64,000 nt of DNA from Macrocybe gigantea (taxonomy: Eukaryota > Basidiomycota > Agaricomycetes > Agaricales > Callistosporiaceae): contig SJRY01000281.1 in the NCBI GenBank assembly GCA_011319805.1, forward strand, positions 62,001 to 126,000, read 5' to 3'. The notes beneath the pieces were generated by a model. That model had not been told where the DNA came from. It made no database searches and saw only the letters and a list, made by a program, of their open reading frames with translations. The translations under genes and the position numbers were made by a program. This document shows positions 21,303-30,996 of this stretch, in pieces (the first letter of the stretch is position 1; each line of letters starts with the position of its first letter).

Positions 21303-23114
21303 AAGTCTGTGAAGAGGTTGTGCACTGATGCGTATGCCCTCTGGAGCTTTGGAACATTGTCTGGAATGGACTTGGACTGAGCAATGATGAGCCCATCATC
21401 CACAAATGACATGATGGTCAGCATGTCGCCAACCTTCTGGTATATTTTCAGTACCGGTGCCAAGCAGAGCCTTGGCTGACACCAACATCGGGATCAAACT
21501 CCGGCGAGATGGCACTGCGCCAGGCGTATGAGGTCTTACACCCAATGAGGTAGGATTCGAAGAACTTTGATACTTGGCGCACAAAGCCTCCGTGCTATAG
21601 TATCCTCACTAACATACGATGGTTGAGTGAAGGAAAATCAGCCAAGTGAGGGAATTTCACAAGCTGCTTAACATGGCCCCAGGACAGATGATCTGGTCCT
21701 GGGGCAGAGGTGTTGCTACAAGGCTCCAAGGACTCTCGAAGTTCTGCAGCAGAGAACAGGACCCAGTCCCGAATTGGATGAGGCTCAAGCTCGTCGAGCT
21801 TATCCAGATTAACTGGCCTGTCAGATGCAGCATTATAGGATTTGTTAAGCGCATTCCACAGTGATTCAATAGAGTTACAAGGCTGTCCCTGGAAGGAGAT
21901 AGCCTCGTAGGCCGGAAGCAGCCTTTGCTTCATCTATGCAGCTAAATCCCATGGACGTCGCGACTTTTGAGCAACTTCCTTGATTCGCTGATCAAAGAAG
22001 GTGCATTTAGCATCTTTAATAGCTCGCCGCCAGATGCGATGGTCACCTTCAGAAGGGGTCTGCCTGAAGGTGTCCAAAGTTTCAGAGCAATGCTGGTTCC
22101 ACCAGCCTTTGCTCCGCTTCAAAAGCTTGCACTCTTTAGAATAGAGGTCCCAAGCATGGTCAACTGATCTGGAGAGCATCTGGAGGATGCTTTCCAAATC
22201 ATCTGGTGACTCGATTGGCACCAAGTCCATACCTCGGCGAGCAGTTTGCCAGCAATGTCAGAGATAAACTCAGGCATGCTGTCCTTTAGGAGAGTCCGGC
22301 ATGGATTGGAGAGGTCCAGCAACAGGATATCTAAGGAGAGCGACAACGGACAGTGGTCCGAAGTCAATCTCAGGTCGTTATGAATGACCGGTGCCACCCC
22401 CACCACATCAACAGGGGTAAACATCAAATCTATAACTGAGGGCCGCAGCTCTGCATTATGTGAGATGAAGGTCAGGCTATGGTTAGATGGCTCTGCCCAG
22501 TCGAGACCAAGATCGAGCACTGCATTACACAACATCTCTCCTCATGTATGCTGTGAAGTATGGACTCCATTCCAGAGTTCATAGTGACAATTGAAGTCCC
22601 CTTCTAGATAAGATAGGTTGGGGAAGTCAGGTCTTTCAGTACAACCATGCAGCAAATGAATGGCGCTTCCATCTACATCAGAGTAGGCATTTGCGAGGAA
22701 TAGAGGCTCCTCTGGAGTGGAGAAGCTGATAATCATCAGGTCGTGACTATCGACAAGATCACGTTGAAGGGAGGGATGCAACCGGTGTAAGCGGTTGTGA
22801 ACATATGCCATCACACGAGGAGGATCTTCATATGATGAGCGGCGAACAATGCAAGTCCAATCGGGATGACTGGGACCTCCGATTACTGGCTCGCCGTCAG
22901 TGCTATGCGCTGACAGGGCTTGTCTTAACAGGTTCCAAGCGGGTTCTTGGAGAAACAAGATATCATAGTCCTCTCCAAGAGTGGAGAGGAGAACGTCCAT
23001 ATGTACATATTTTCTATTTACATTTTGAGAGAAAATACAAACTGAAGAAATCAAAGAGCGTCTGCCTGACCCAGGGACAACAGCCAGGGCTGATCCACTG
23101 GAGGTGTCACTCAT
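21303..23114 (-). pseudogene. LINE copy N: ORF2
   Basis: Minus-strand ORF2 with its native start: MSDTSSGSALAVV at 23114, overlapping the ORF1 stop as ATGA. The frame 23114-22542 holds the endonuclease N-terminus: FSQNVNRKY, FLQEPAW (catalytic glutamate), GGPSHPDWTC and LEGDFNCHYELW. Next are the SDHCPLSLSL region (22535-22119) and the RT entry (21933-21595). The RT is shortened by deletions and stops at 21303 within HNLFTDFG. The start was chosen because the same MSDT context is present in copy G. Confidence 0.85.
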
Positions 23115-24961
23115 GATGCGTCGGCCTCCGCATTATGCTGCGGGAAGGCATTAGAACATTTGGGACTTGATCGTATTCAATCACGTACCAGCTAATAGTG
23201 TTGTTTGATCTACTCGGGATCAAAACGGTTCTTCCAGAAGGCACACTTCCGGTTGTCAGTGGAGTGGTCTTTGCTGCAGCTAAGATACTTCGGAGCATGC
23301 GGGCAGGGTTGGCCTGCCGGAGTTGCCTCACGAGGAGGGTTGGCCTTGGGTTTTGCCTTGCAGCAAGATGCGAGTGTCTGGTGGTGCTCCTTTCTATGGG
23401 ACTCCCCACAGATTGGGCACCAGAGGGATTGCTGGTTATACTTTAGAGCGGAGTGTCCCCAGCACCAACAATGTTTGCAGAGAGGAACTCCCAGTGAAGA
23501 GAGAGTGGCATGGAAGTGGCATCACCAGTTCCGGACCATAACGGTGCAGTTGTCCAGCGCTTTGACGTTCTGGCCAGTTGACATATCCTCAATATTGAAC
23601 CAAATGGTCGCAGTATTAGAATTCTTGGAGTTGCGCATGACGCATGGAACACCAATGAGAGTGATGAGATCCAAGAATGAGGAGTCTCGGAGAATCTCAT
23701 AGGCTTGATGGGCAGTGATAACACCCCCATCAGTCTTGAAATATGGTACATCGAGCAGTTTCACATACGAAACGCTCATAGGAATAGCGAGCTCGATGGT
23801 AGAACCTGCCGGAGCACACTGGAGTGCGGCCTCCTGCAAAATGCCGAGGTCCTTGGGTAATGCCACCTTCATCATCAAACAAGAGAACGAGGAGGTGGAG
23901 TGGTCCTGGATGGACTCGCATCAGATCCAGAATTTGCCAGCGGTCAGCCCTCAATTAAGGGCAGAGAGAAGAGTTCCAGCAGCAACAACAGTGTTGTCTG
24001 CAGGGAAGGTAAAGGTCACCCTGACATTACGCTGGGATGGGCTATGAGAGGTGGACTTTGCCTTCTTCTTGGGCGGTCCAGAAGACTCCCCGGTTGCTTC
24101 CTTTTGCAAAGAGATAATCTTCTCCACGGGAGGTGTGGGAAGGTCTTTGCTAAAGCAACGATAGCTTCAGCAGAGGTGTTGGCTGGTTGGGCCAAGGCTT
24201 GCACATATGAGCGCTTGCCAGCAGCAGGGCAAGTAGCCCTATTGACAGGAGGGGGCGGTCCACGACCCAGAGTTCAGGAATGAGACCACGGTTGCAGCGG
24301 AGGGGGGATTCAGATTCCAAGGCAGTCTCAGAGGGCGAGCGCCCATGTTCGAACGAGAATCTTCTGGACGTACAGTGCCAGAAGGAGAGGTGTGAGGGTC
24401 AGCAAACCGAGTCGCTTTTCCACGAGAGGGGAGGTGAGCGTTGACAATTTCTTGCAAACGCCTCCCTAGGGGGTGCTGGAGTCCATCGAGCATAGAGATG
24501 GCAAACATGTTGACATCACCTGCACTGCTGACCAAAGTTGCAATGCCCTTGGCAATAGCATACTGATATCCTGCTGGGATGGAGATGGAAGATGAGCTGA
24601 CCTTCAAGATCCAAGCCTTGAGAGCAGCAAGAGATTCGGCGGCGGCCTTGGCTTCACCGTAAAGGAACTGATCCCCTTCAGGAAAGATTGCGATGCTGAT
24701 AGAATTGTCATTATATGCTGCCTCAGTAGACAGAATTGACGGAGAGGGAGGGGCAGTGGGAATGGTAGGCCCACCTGCATTAGAGGGGTTGGTGTCGTCG
24801 GTATCCATGAGACCATCGCCACCTTGGAAAAGGAGGCTTGCATTCCCCGAAGGGGGAGGAGGAACGGGGGAATGGGATGGGCCAGCAGAGGGCCGTCCTG
24901 GATGCGGGTTGAGCGGTGCACGACCGCCGCCGCCAACGATATTGAGCGGGTCATCGCTCAT
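23111..24961 (-). pseudogene. LINE copy N: ORF1 (gag-like)
   Basis: The only nearly full-length ORF1. It starts at 24961 (MSDDPLNIVGGGGRAPL), has a low-complexity Pro/Gly N-terminus, a middle region (ALAQPANTSAEAIVALAK) and a conserved part at 23878-23522 (MMKVALPKDLGILQEAALQ). It ends in zinc knuckles (CKHCWCWGHSALKY, CPICGESHRKEHH, CSKDHSTDNRKC) at about 23.46-23.22 kb. The reading frame shifts near 24.24 kb and has at least three nonsense changes near the end relative to copy G. ORF1 proteins of this kind bind LINE RNA. Confidence 0.8.
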
Positions 24962-25214
24962 AGAAAAACTCTAGTAAGTTGGTTAATTTTCAGCCGATTT
25001 TCACAATATGAAAGATAAAGGTGCTCAAGAGTGTGGAGAACTCAAGTCTGATACAAGATCGGCCCAGTTGATGTCAGTGTAGAGCGATGAGGACGATGAC
25101 AATGAGTTATTTATACTTGTTTACAAATGGGCATTGTAGAAAGAGGTGGTGCTGATGGCAGTCCATGCCATTCACAGAAACAGTCCATGCCACCTGCAGA
25201 GACACTAGCAATTC
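24962..25214. other. LINE 5' end region and boundary, no gene seen
   Basis: Lies between the ORF1 start of LINE N (minus) and the first recognisable gag codons of Ty3 fragment R (plus). It may hold the 5' UTR and promoter of the LINE, but no second copy is available to define it. No LTR of R is recognised here. Confidence 0.4.
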
Positions 25215-27346
25215 AAACAAATAAAAGAGGGAATGTATGCCTACACCAAGTAGTGATGATGAAGAACAGGCATTTCTGAAAGAGTTTGCTTTTACCACTA
25301 CAGATAAACCCACTGAGATCATCAGTGACGGAGCAGCACAGCTTATTACAGAACTCTTATTAGAAGGAGAATATGGAATAAGCCTAGAAGAGCTGTAGTC
25401 AGATCAGAATCTTCTTGCTGAAGAAGGAGATGAACTCATCTATAAGAAAACAAGAGAGGAATGAATGCAAGCCTGAAATTTCAGATGACAGCAGATTGAA
25501 AACTACAATTGTCAAGTACAAGAAGAGGACATATTGATACAAAGAGGGCATAGAGTGCAAAACATCTGACAAAGCTAATGAGAACATCATCAGAGTCAAG
25601 GATACATAGGAACAAGACTACCAAGCACTCCTAGAGAACCAACCCATCAAAGTACTGCCTAAGAAGGAGTCTAAACCACCATGGCAAAAGTAAGCGACAG
25701 TGACTGGAATGAATACTATTAGTGGAGGGAGTGAAAAGGACTACTCGAATCAGATGGACTGACTGCCACAGAGTGGGCTGATTTTGAACAAGCCTGCAGA
25801 ATCACTGGAATCAACCTAGACTATTGGAAAGAACAAAGAGAAGAACAGAGACAGAAACAAATCTGATAATAGCAAACCTGAGTGCAACAAAGCCAAGGAC
25901 AAAGCAGTAACCAGAACACTCCACAAAAGATGACAACAGAATACAAGAAAATTATTGCCAATCCAAAATCCTTCACAGAGGATCAAACAGCCTTTGACAT
26001 TTAGTGGAGGAAGATGAAACTCTATATAATCATGCACAGAGATCTCACCGATGTACAGAAGATTAGAGCAGTCCTATCCAGAATAGCTAACAGACCAGGA
26101 GCCCACTAGGCATCCAAGAGAATTGACACTACCACCAGCAAAAGCGCATAGGCTGACTTTGTAACCAAGATAAAGATACAGTTTAGCAATGTCACATCAT
26201 CATCACAAGCCAGAAGCAAATTATTCAATATCAAACAAGGAAACCAACCTATCAACGAATTCCTGGATGAATTTGTAGACCTTATAGGAAAGGCAAGAGT
26301 GATGAGAACAGCCCCTTGCTGCTTACTTGAGAAGAGCCTAAACCAACAAACAGCAAAAGTAGTACACTCAATCTCCACACTTCTAGTAGATGGAGACAAA
26401 TACATCAAGACAGTTTGAGCAATTGGATAAAATATCAACAAATACAGGAATGTCATGAGAGGAGAATTCACAAACATTCAGTGCAAGCCTGGAAATCCAA
26501 GCTGAGGAGCAGGACAGGCAATGGAAGTCAACAAAGTACAAAGCAACAATGCTTTAATTACAATAAACTAGGGCACCTTTCACAAAACTGTTCAAAACTA
26601 TGAAAAGAAGCAGCAAACATCACATGTTTCAACTGCAGCCTAAAGGAACATTATGCACAAAATTGCAAAAAGAAGAAGAAAGGAAAATCCTAAGTCAGAG
26701 AAGTGAAAGAAGAAGAAGAAGAGGATGAAGAAGACAAAAATGAAGAAAGCTCTGACAAAGAGGGTTTTGTCGAAGGGTCCGATTAGGAGGTGCTAAATCG
26801 CGACCCATACAGCTGAAACAGACTTGCTTCAATACTAGATGTAGATTATCCTATACTCTGAAATACACTATTTTTGCAAAGCAAGCTGAAGCACTGAGAA
26901 AAACCATACAAGGTGACAAACCACTCAGAAGAAAAGAACTTGCAATACCAGCCAAAATACAAATACGAAAAGAGATAGCAATAATAACACCAGAAGTCGA
27001 CAGTGGAGCAGACAGGACCTGCATCAACATTGCTATAGTAGCAAAAACAGGACTAAGGATATGATGAATTAAGAAGATTCCAATCATAAATGCAGACAGA
27101 TCACCAAACTGCCAGAAAACAGCGAATCGAGTAGCAGAAGTCCACATTGACATCAAAGGACACAAGGGGCACATGGAAGCCATTGTACTCAACATCAGAA
27201 AAACTGACATATTACTAGGACATGACTGGCTTGTCTACTACAATCCAATAATTAAATAGAGAACAGGAGAAGTCATTTTTAACTGATGTCCCAAAACATG
27301 CAAAATAAACCATCAAACTATCAAGATACAGAAGGTTCTTAATTGT
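25215..27346 (+). pseudogene. Ty3-type retrotransposon fragment R (gag to protease)
   Basis: Plus-strand gag and the start of pol. Recognisable: an acidic N-terminal stretch (about 25.25-25.40 kb), the capsid-like region (SKLFNIKQGNQPINEFLDEF near 26.22-26.28 kb, VVHSISTLLVDGDKY), remains of zinc knuckles near 26.55-26.67 kb and a protease-like stretch with DILLGHDWLVY near 27.2 kb. All frames are broken by many stops. The same regions occur on the minus strand in element Q (58.9-57.8 kb), so R and Q are one family. It stops at about 27346, where the LTR-like start of element P begins. Confidence 0.75.
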
Positions 27347-28550
27347 TATAATTTTCAGATTTATCATTATCTTGACAACGGGCATGTGACTCAAGAACTA
27401 TACGACTAACACGTGATACAAAGTGCGATGTGATACATAGAATGCAATGTGACAACTCAGAACAACCCTATAATAATGATGCATCAGCGCTGACTAGGGC
27501 ATAGGGTTATTGCGCAGCATCTGCAGGACACCATGAGGAGTGCAGCAGGATCCTTACTTATTCGACTTAGGGTAGAGGGTCGCACATAACACGAAGATAG
27601 CATAGTCATGGTCTGTGCTCAGGTATTGTAATATATAAATAGTTAAAATGTGTATAGTAGAAATCAGCCTCGAGCTGGCTTATAATAGCATTCTTATCCC
27701 CACCTCTCATCTCTGACTAAGCTAAGAGTGACCTGCATGCAGAATTGGTTTTGCATAGCAAAAGCTCGAGGCTTTCCTCAGTGCACCTCACTACTCTTAC
27801 TATTTCTGCTGCTCTTCCTTCATTGCTCGATGGCCTCGAGTGCCATGCAACCAAAGAAATCCGCTGCATTGTCATATCTCTTCACTCTACTGAAACTAAC
27901 ATTTCTACTTTCCACCACCATTCCCCACCCTGTGCCAACCTTTGTTCTGGTCCCTGTCATCGGTCCTTGTTCATAGCATTTGGAAGTGTGAGAGACTAGG
28001 GGTAATGTTGAGCCCGACCCTGTCCGAATCGAACATCACAAAGCTGTGCTAGAGTAATCTTCGGAGAGCCCTACCGTGCATCTGACTGGGTAGTTTGCTG
28101 ACCCAGAGCATACCGAAGCAAGAGAGACTGGAGAACTCGGACGTGTGGACAGTCCCCACCTACTGACCATCTTTTTTCAAACATGCCCTTGAAGGTCGTT
28201 GTCGGAAACATGTGCTGACCCGAAATGAGAAAGGAGTCACCAGATCACTGGGACTTCTGACAATGAAACCTTCCTTGACTGCTGTTTGGGGCATCTCCAT
28301 GGCCATGAGGATTCGAGCCGACCCATCTGCAGTTTAACAAGCATCTACTACCTTTTTCTCTGGACCCAACTGAAGTGGGAGTCGACAGTCACATGCTGCC
28401 CACACGGTACTATTCGACAAATCACATCACATACCAAACCTGTTTAATGTCACATGCCATAGAACTCATTGCCACCCTCTTCGCTTTTATTACCATCATC
28501 CTCACAACTCTATTTGCCGCCAACCCTCTTGCCCTGGCCTGGGGCACACT
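27347..28550 (+). mobile_element. Ty3 element P: probable 5' LTR, leader and gag start
   Basis: Begins TGTTATAATTTTCAG, matching the LTR fragment at 897-1049. The position upstream of gag and a TATA-like stretch at about 27630-27642 fit a 5' LTR with its promoter. The LTR 3' end and primer-binding site could not be placed. From about 28375 an open frame leads to LALAWGT at 28550, and the same frame continues at 38514 (WGIL...), once LINE O is removed. No downstream LTR copy is available for comparison, so the LTR length is unknown. Confidence 0.55.
27630..27642 (+). promoter_or_regulatory. TATA-like box in the presumed LTR of element P
   Basis: AATATATAAATAG lies about 285 bp into the presumed LTR, ahead of the leader. 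It is the best TATA-like element in the region and fits an LTR U3 promoter. Support is by position and sequence only. Confidence 0.4.
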
Positions 28551-28631
28551 TTTTTTTTTTTTTTTTTAAATCAACAATTTATAAAGTGGTGCTTGGTGGC
28601 AGTCCACTTGTAAATACACAGAGGTACCTAT

Positions 28632-28661
28632 GAGCCCATGACACTCCCCCTCCATTCCTCC
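28632..28661 (+). repeat. KDZ1 left terminal inverted repeat
   Basis: The first ~30 bp pair with the reverse complement of 36933-36962, with a few mismatches; the core CATGACACTCCCCC is exact. The left end of KDZ2 at 58942 has GAGCCCATCACACTCCCCC at the same place. Confidence 0.85.
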
Positions 28662-29070
28662 TAAACTCCAGAAGGAATCCACAAGAATTCTACCAGGCTG
28701 CCAGGAGGACTCTGCAGGTACTGAAGAGGGACTTTTCAGCCATTTGTTGAATTTTATAGAGCACACCAAAGTCCTTACCAAGTCCTCCTAAAGTCCTGGT
28801 TGAGTCCTACTTAAGTCCTGGTTTAGAAGGAAGTCCATAAGGAGTTTTGTATGACTGTCACTGACAGTCCTCCTGGAGTTTGGAAGGACTGTGTAAGAAA
28901 AGAAGAAGTTCTTCTAGAGTTTAGAAGGACTCCAGAAGAAATGCTAGTAATCACAATTCACAATGAGAAATACACTATAGTACTGGTGAAGTTCAGAAGG
29001 AGTGAGGAAAACTTGAGTCCAGGAGGAGTTTAGAAGAAGTGCAGAGCAATCAAATTCCATCCAGAGTCCA
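28662..29070. repeat. KDZ1 left subterminal short-repeat array
   Basis: Degenerate repeats of a motif close to AGTTTAGAAGGACTCCAGAAG. The same motif in reverse complement fills 35880-36930 near the right end, so the arrays are inverted. Such subterminal arrays are typical binding sites for transposases. The frames at 28851-29177 are products of the repeat. Confidence 0.7.
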
Positions 29071-29125
29071 GCAGGACTTGTGAAAAATCCAAAAGGAATC
29101 AAGAAATTCAATTTGAGAAAAATGT

Positions 29126-29202
29126 CAGTGGCAGGAATTGAACGCGCGACCATGTGAGCAGCGAGGAAATGAGGCACTTAACCATTCCGCCAGATAGGCT
29201 TG
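29126..29202 (-). other. tRNA-like sequence in KDZ1
   Basis: On the minus strand: GCCTATCTGGCGGAATGGTT with an A box (TGGCGGAATGG), and a B box CGTTCAATTCC near the 3' end, at tRNA-like spacing for a class II (Ser/Leu type) tRNA. The opposite orientation to the genes and the equivalent position in KDZ2 (59450-59522) suggest a conserved part of the element rather than a chance insertion. I could not draw a convincing acceptor stem. Confidence 0.5.
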
Positions 29203-29400
29203 GTAAGCCAAGTCCAATTAAAAGCTATATACAGGTACAGCCAGTGGCTGGTTACGCGCTCACATGACTTTGTTGATCAGTCTCACGCTCCTTCCCTTCG
29301 CCTCCTGCCTCATCACCATCACCATCAATCCAACAGGCACCACCAGGGCAATGCGCCATGAGCTCAACATGACGGGGATGCCGGGGAGGGACAAAACAGT

Positions 29401-29426
29401 GACAGAGGTGTGTTGACGCCTCTGTC
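29401..29426 (+). other. Conserved hairpin in KDZ1
   Basis: GACAGAGGTG and CGCCTCTGTC pair around TGTTGA. KDZ2 has the same hairpin (59744-59773) with a perfect 12-bp stem. Both are followed within about 15 bp by a T-rich run. In KDZ2 the hairpin lies at the end of a short open frame that runs into GTAAGC, a possible splice donor. Confidence 0.55.
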
Positions 29427-29481
29427 ACAGCCAGTATGTCTTTTTTTTTCTCTTTTTTTTTGCCCACACACTGAGTGAAGA

Positions 29482-30690
29482 ATGGCCCCCAGCTCCCACC
29501 AGTGCACCCTGCCAGCCAGCGCCCACGCGCCCCTGCCCCCTGGTCCGCACGGCCTCAGCGCCTCATCCACCCCCTCAGCGCTCCATCCACGCCCCCAGCG
29601 CCCACCTCCCACCTTCAACGCCCGCCCTAACGCCCCTCGCCCCCTCCCTGGCCCGTACGCAGTCGGCGCGCACCCACAAAGCAACAGCACCCGCAGTGGC
29701 CCAAAATCGCCCTTAGCACCTGTTTTCCAGCGCCAGCACCTCACAACTGCCCAGCGCCCGCTCCATGGCCCCTCACCCCCTCCTTGGCCCGTGTGCAGCC
29801 AGCGCACGCCCACGAAGCAACACTGCCCCCAAACCGCCCCCAGCACCCGTCTCCCATCACCACTGCCCCCAGTGCCTGTCTCCCAGTGCCAACACCTCAA
29901 AACCACCCACAGCCTGCCTCCAGCACCTGCCGCACGGCCCTTCGCCCCCTCCCTGGCCCATGCGCAGCTGGCGCGTGCCCATGACGGCCCTCCATGCCCA
30001 TTTCCGTGCCCCAGTGCTGCTTTCACACCCACTGGCAGGCGTTAGCGCCCAGCAGCAGCCCATCCTGGCCCCCACGCCCGTTTCCCTGCCTCCAACGCCT
30101 ATCAGCCACCTCCATCGCCCTTCAACACCCACCAGCTGGCCATTCTGCCCCTCTATGCCCATTTCCCACCCCTCTACGCTCGTTTCCCCACCCTCCATGC
30201 CCACCAGCAGCCCGTCTCCCCCTCCGCGCCCATTTTCCCACTATCCACGCCCACCGCACCCTCTTCCTCACCCTCAACGCCCATTTTGCCGCCCTCAGCA
30301 CCCGTTTCCCCGCCCCCAGCACCTACCAGCAGGCCATCCTGCCCCTCAACGCCTGTTTCCCTGCCCTCCACGCCCACCAGCAGCCCCCAACACCCTTCAA
30401 CGGCTAACGGCAGGCGTCAGCACCCACCAATGCCCACTAGCAGGCCATCCCACCCCTCAACACCTATTTCCCCACCATCCACGCCCACCGGCAGCCCATC
30501 CCGCCCCTCCACGCCCATTTCCCCCCCTCAACGCCCACCGACGGCCTCCAGCACCCACCAGCAGCCACTCCCGCCCCTCCGCACCCATTTCCCCACCCTC
30601 AACACCCACTGGCAGCCCATCCCGCCCCTCCACACCTGTTTCCCACCCTCAACACCCACCGACGGCCCCCAGCACCCTTCAATGAGGCAT
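29482..30690 (+). repeat. GC-rich minisatellite of KDZ1
   Basis: About 1.2 kb of imperfect tandem repeats such as CCCGCCCCTCCACGCCCATTTCC. All three plus frames are open over long stretches and would give Pro/Ala/Ser-rich chains, which is what a stop-poor GC-rich repeat gives by itself. I do not call a gene. KDZ2 has a comparable block at 59815-60590, also upstream of the gene, so position rather than sequence is kept. Confidence 0.7.
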
Positions 30691-30996
30691 CGGCACTTTT
30701 TTTTCTTTTTTCTGTTTTTATTCTTTAATTCAAGCTATAATTCATATATATCAAAAGTAAGTGTCTATTGTACATATTATTTGAGGCTGTAGCACCTGAA
30801 GTTCGGGTGGTACAGCTGCCATTCACCTCAGAGAGCAGCACTTGCTGCAATTCGAGCAATGGCAGCTGAAGTCCCCTGAACTCGGGTCACATGAACACAA
30901 CATGTGACTAAAACGTGTGAGTTGCCATGTCGTCAACCCTTTGCCCTGGTTGACTTCGAGCAAACCACCATCTCCCCTGCTCTCCCCTGCTTCACA

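Noticed and set aside
26106..26477. Minus-strand 123-residue membrane-like protein
   Set aside because: It lies antisense to the gag of fragment R; the same shadow appears on the plus strand over element Q gag at 58462-58974.
29482..30690. A Pro/Ala-rich protein gene (long open frames in all plus frames)
   Set aside because: All frames are open because the DNA is a GC-rich tandem repeat with few stops. Neither the frame nor the sequence is kept in KDZ2.
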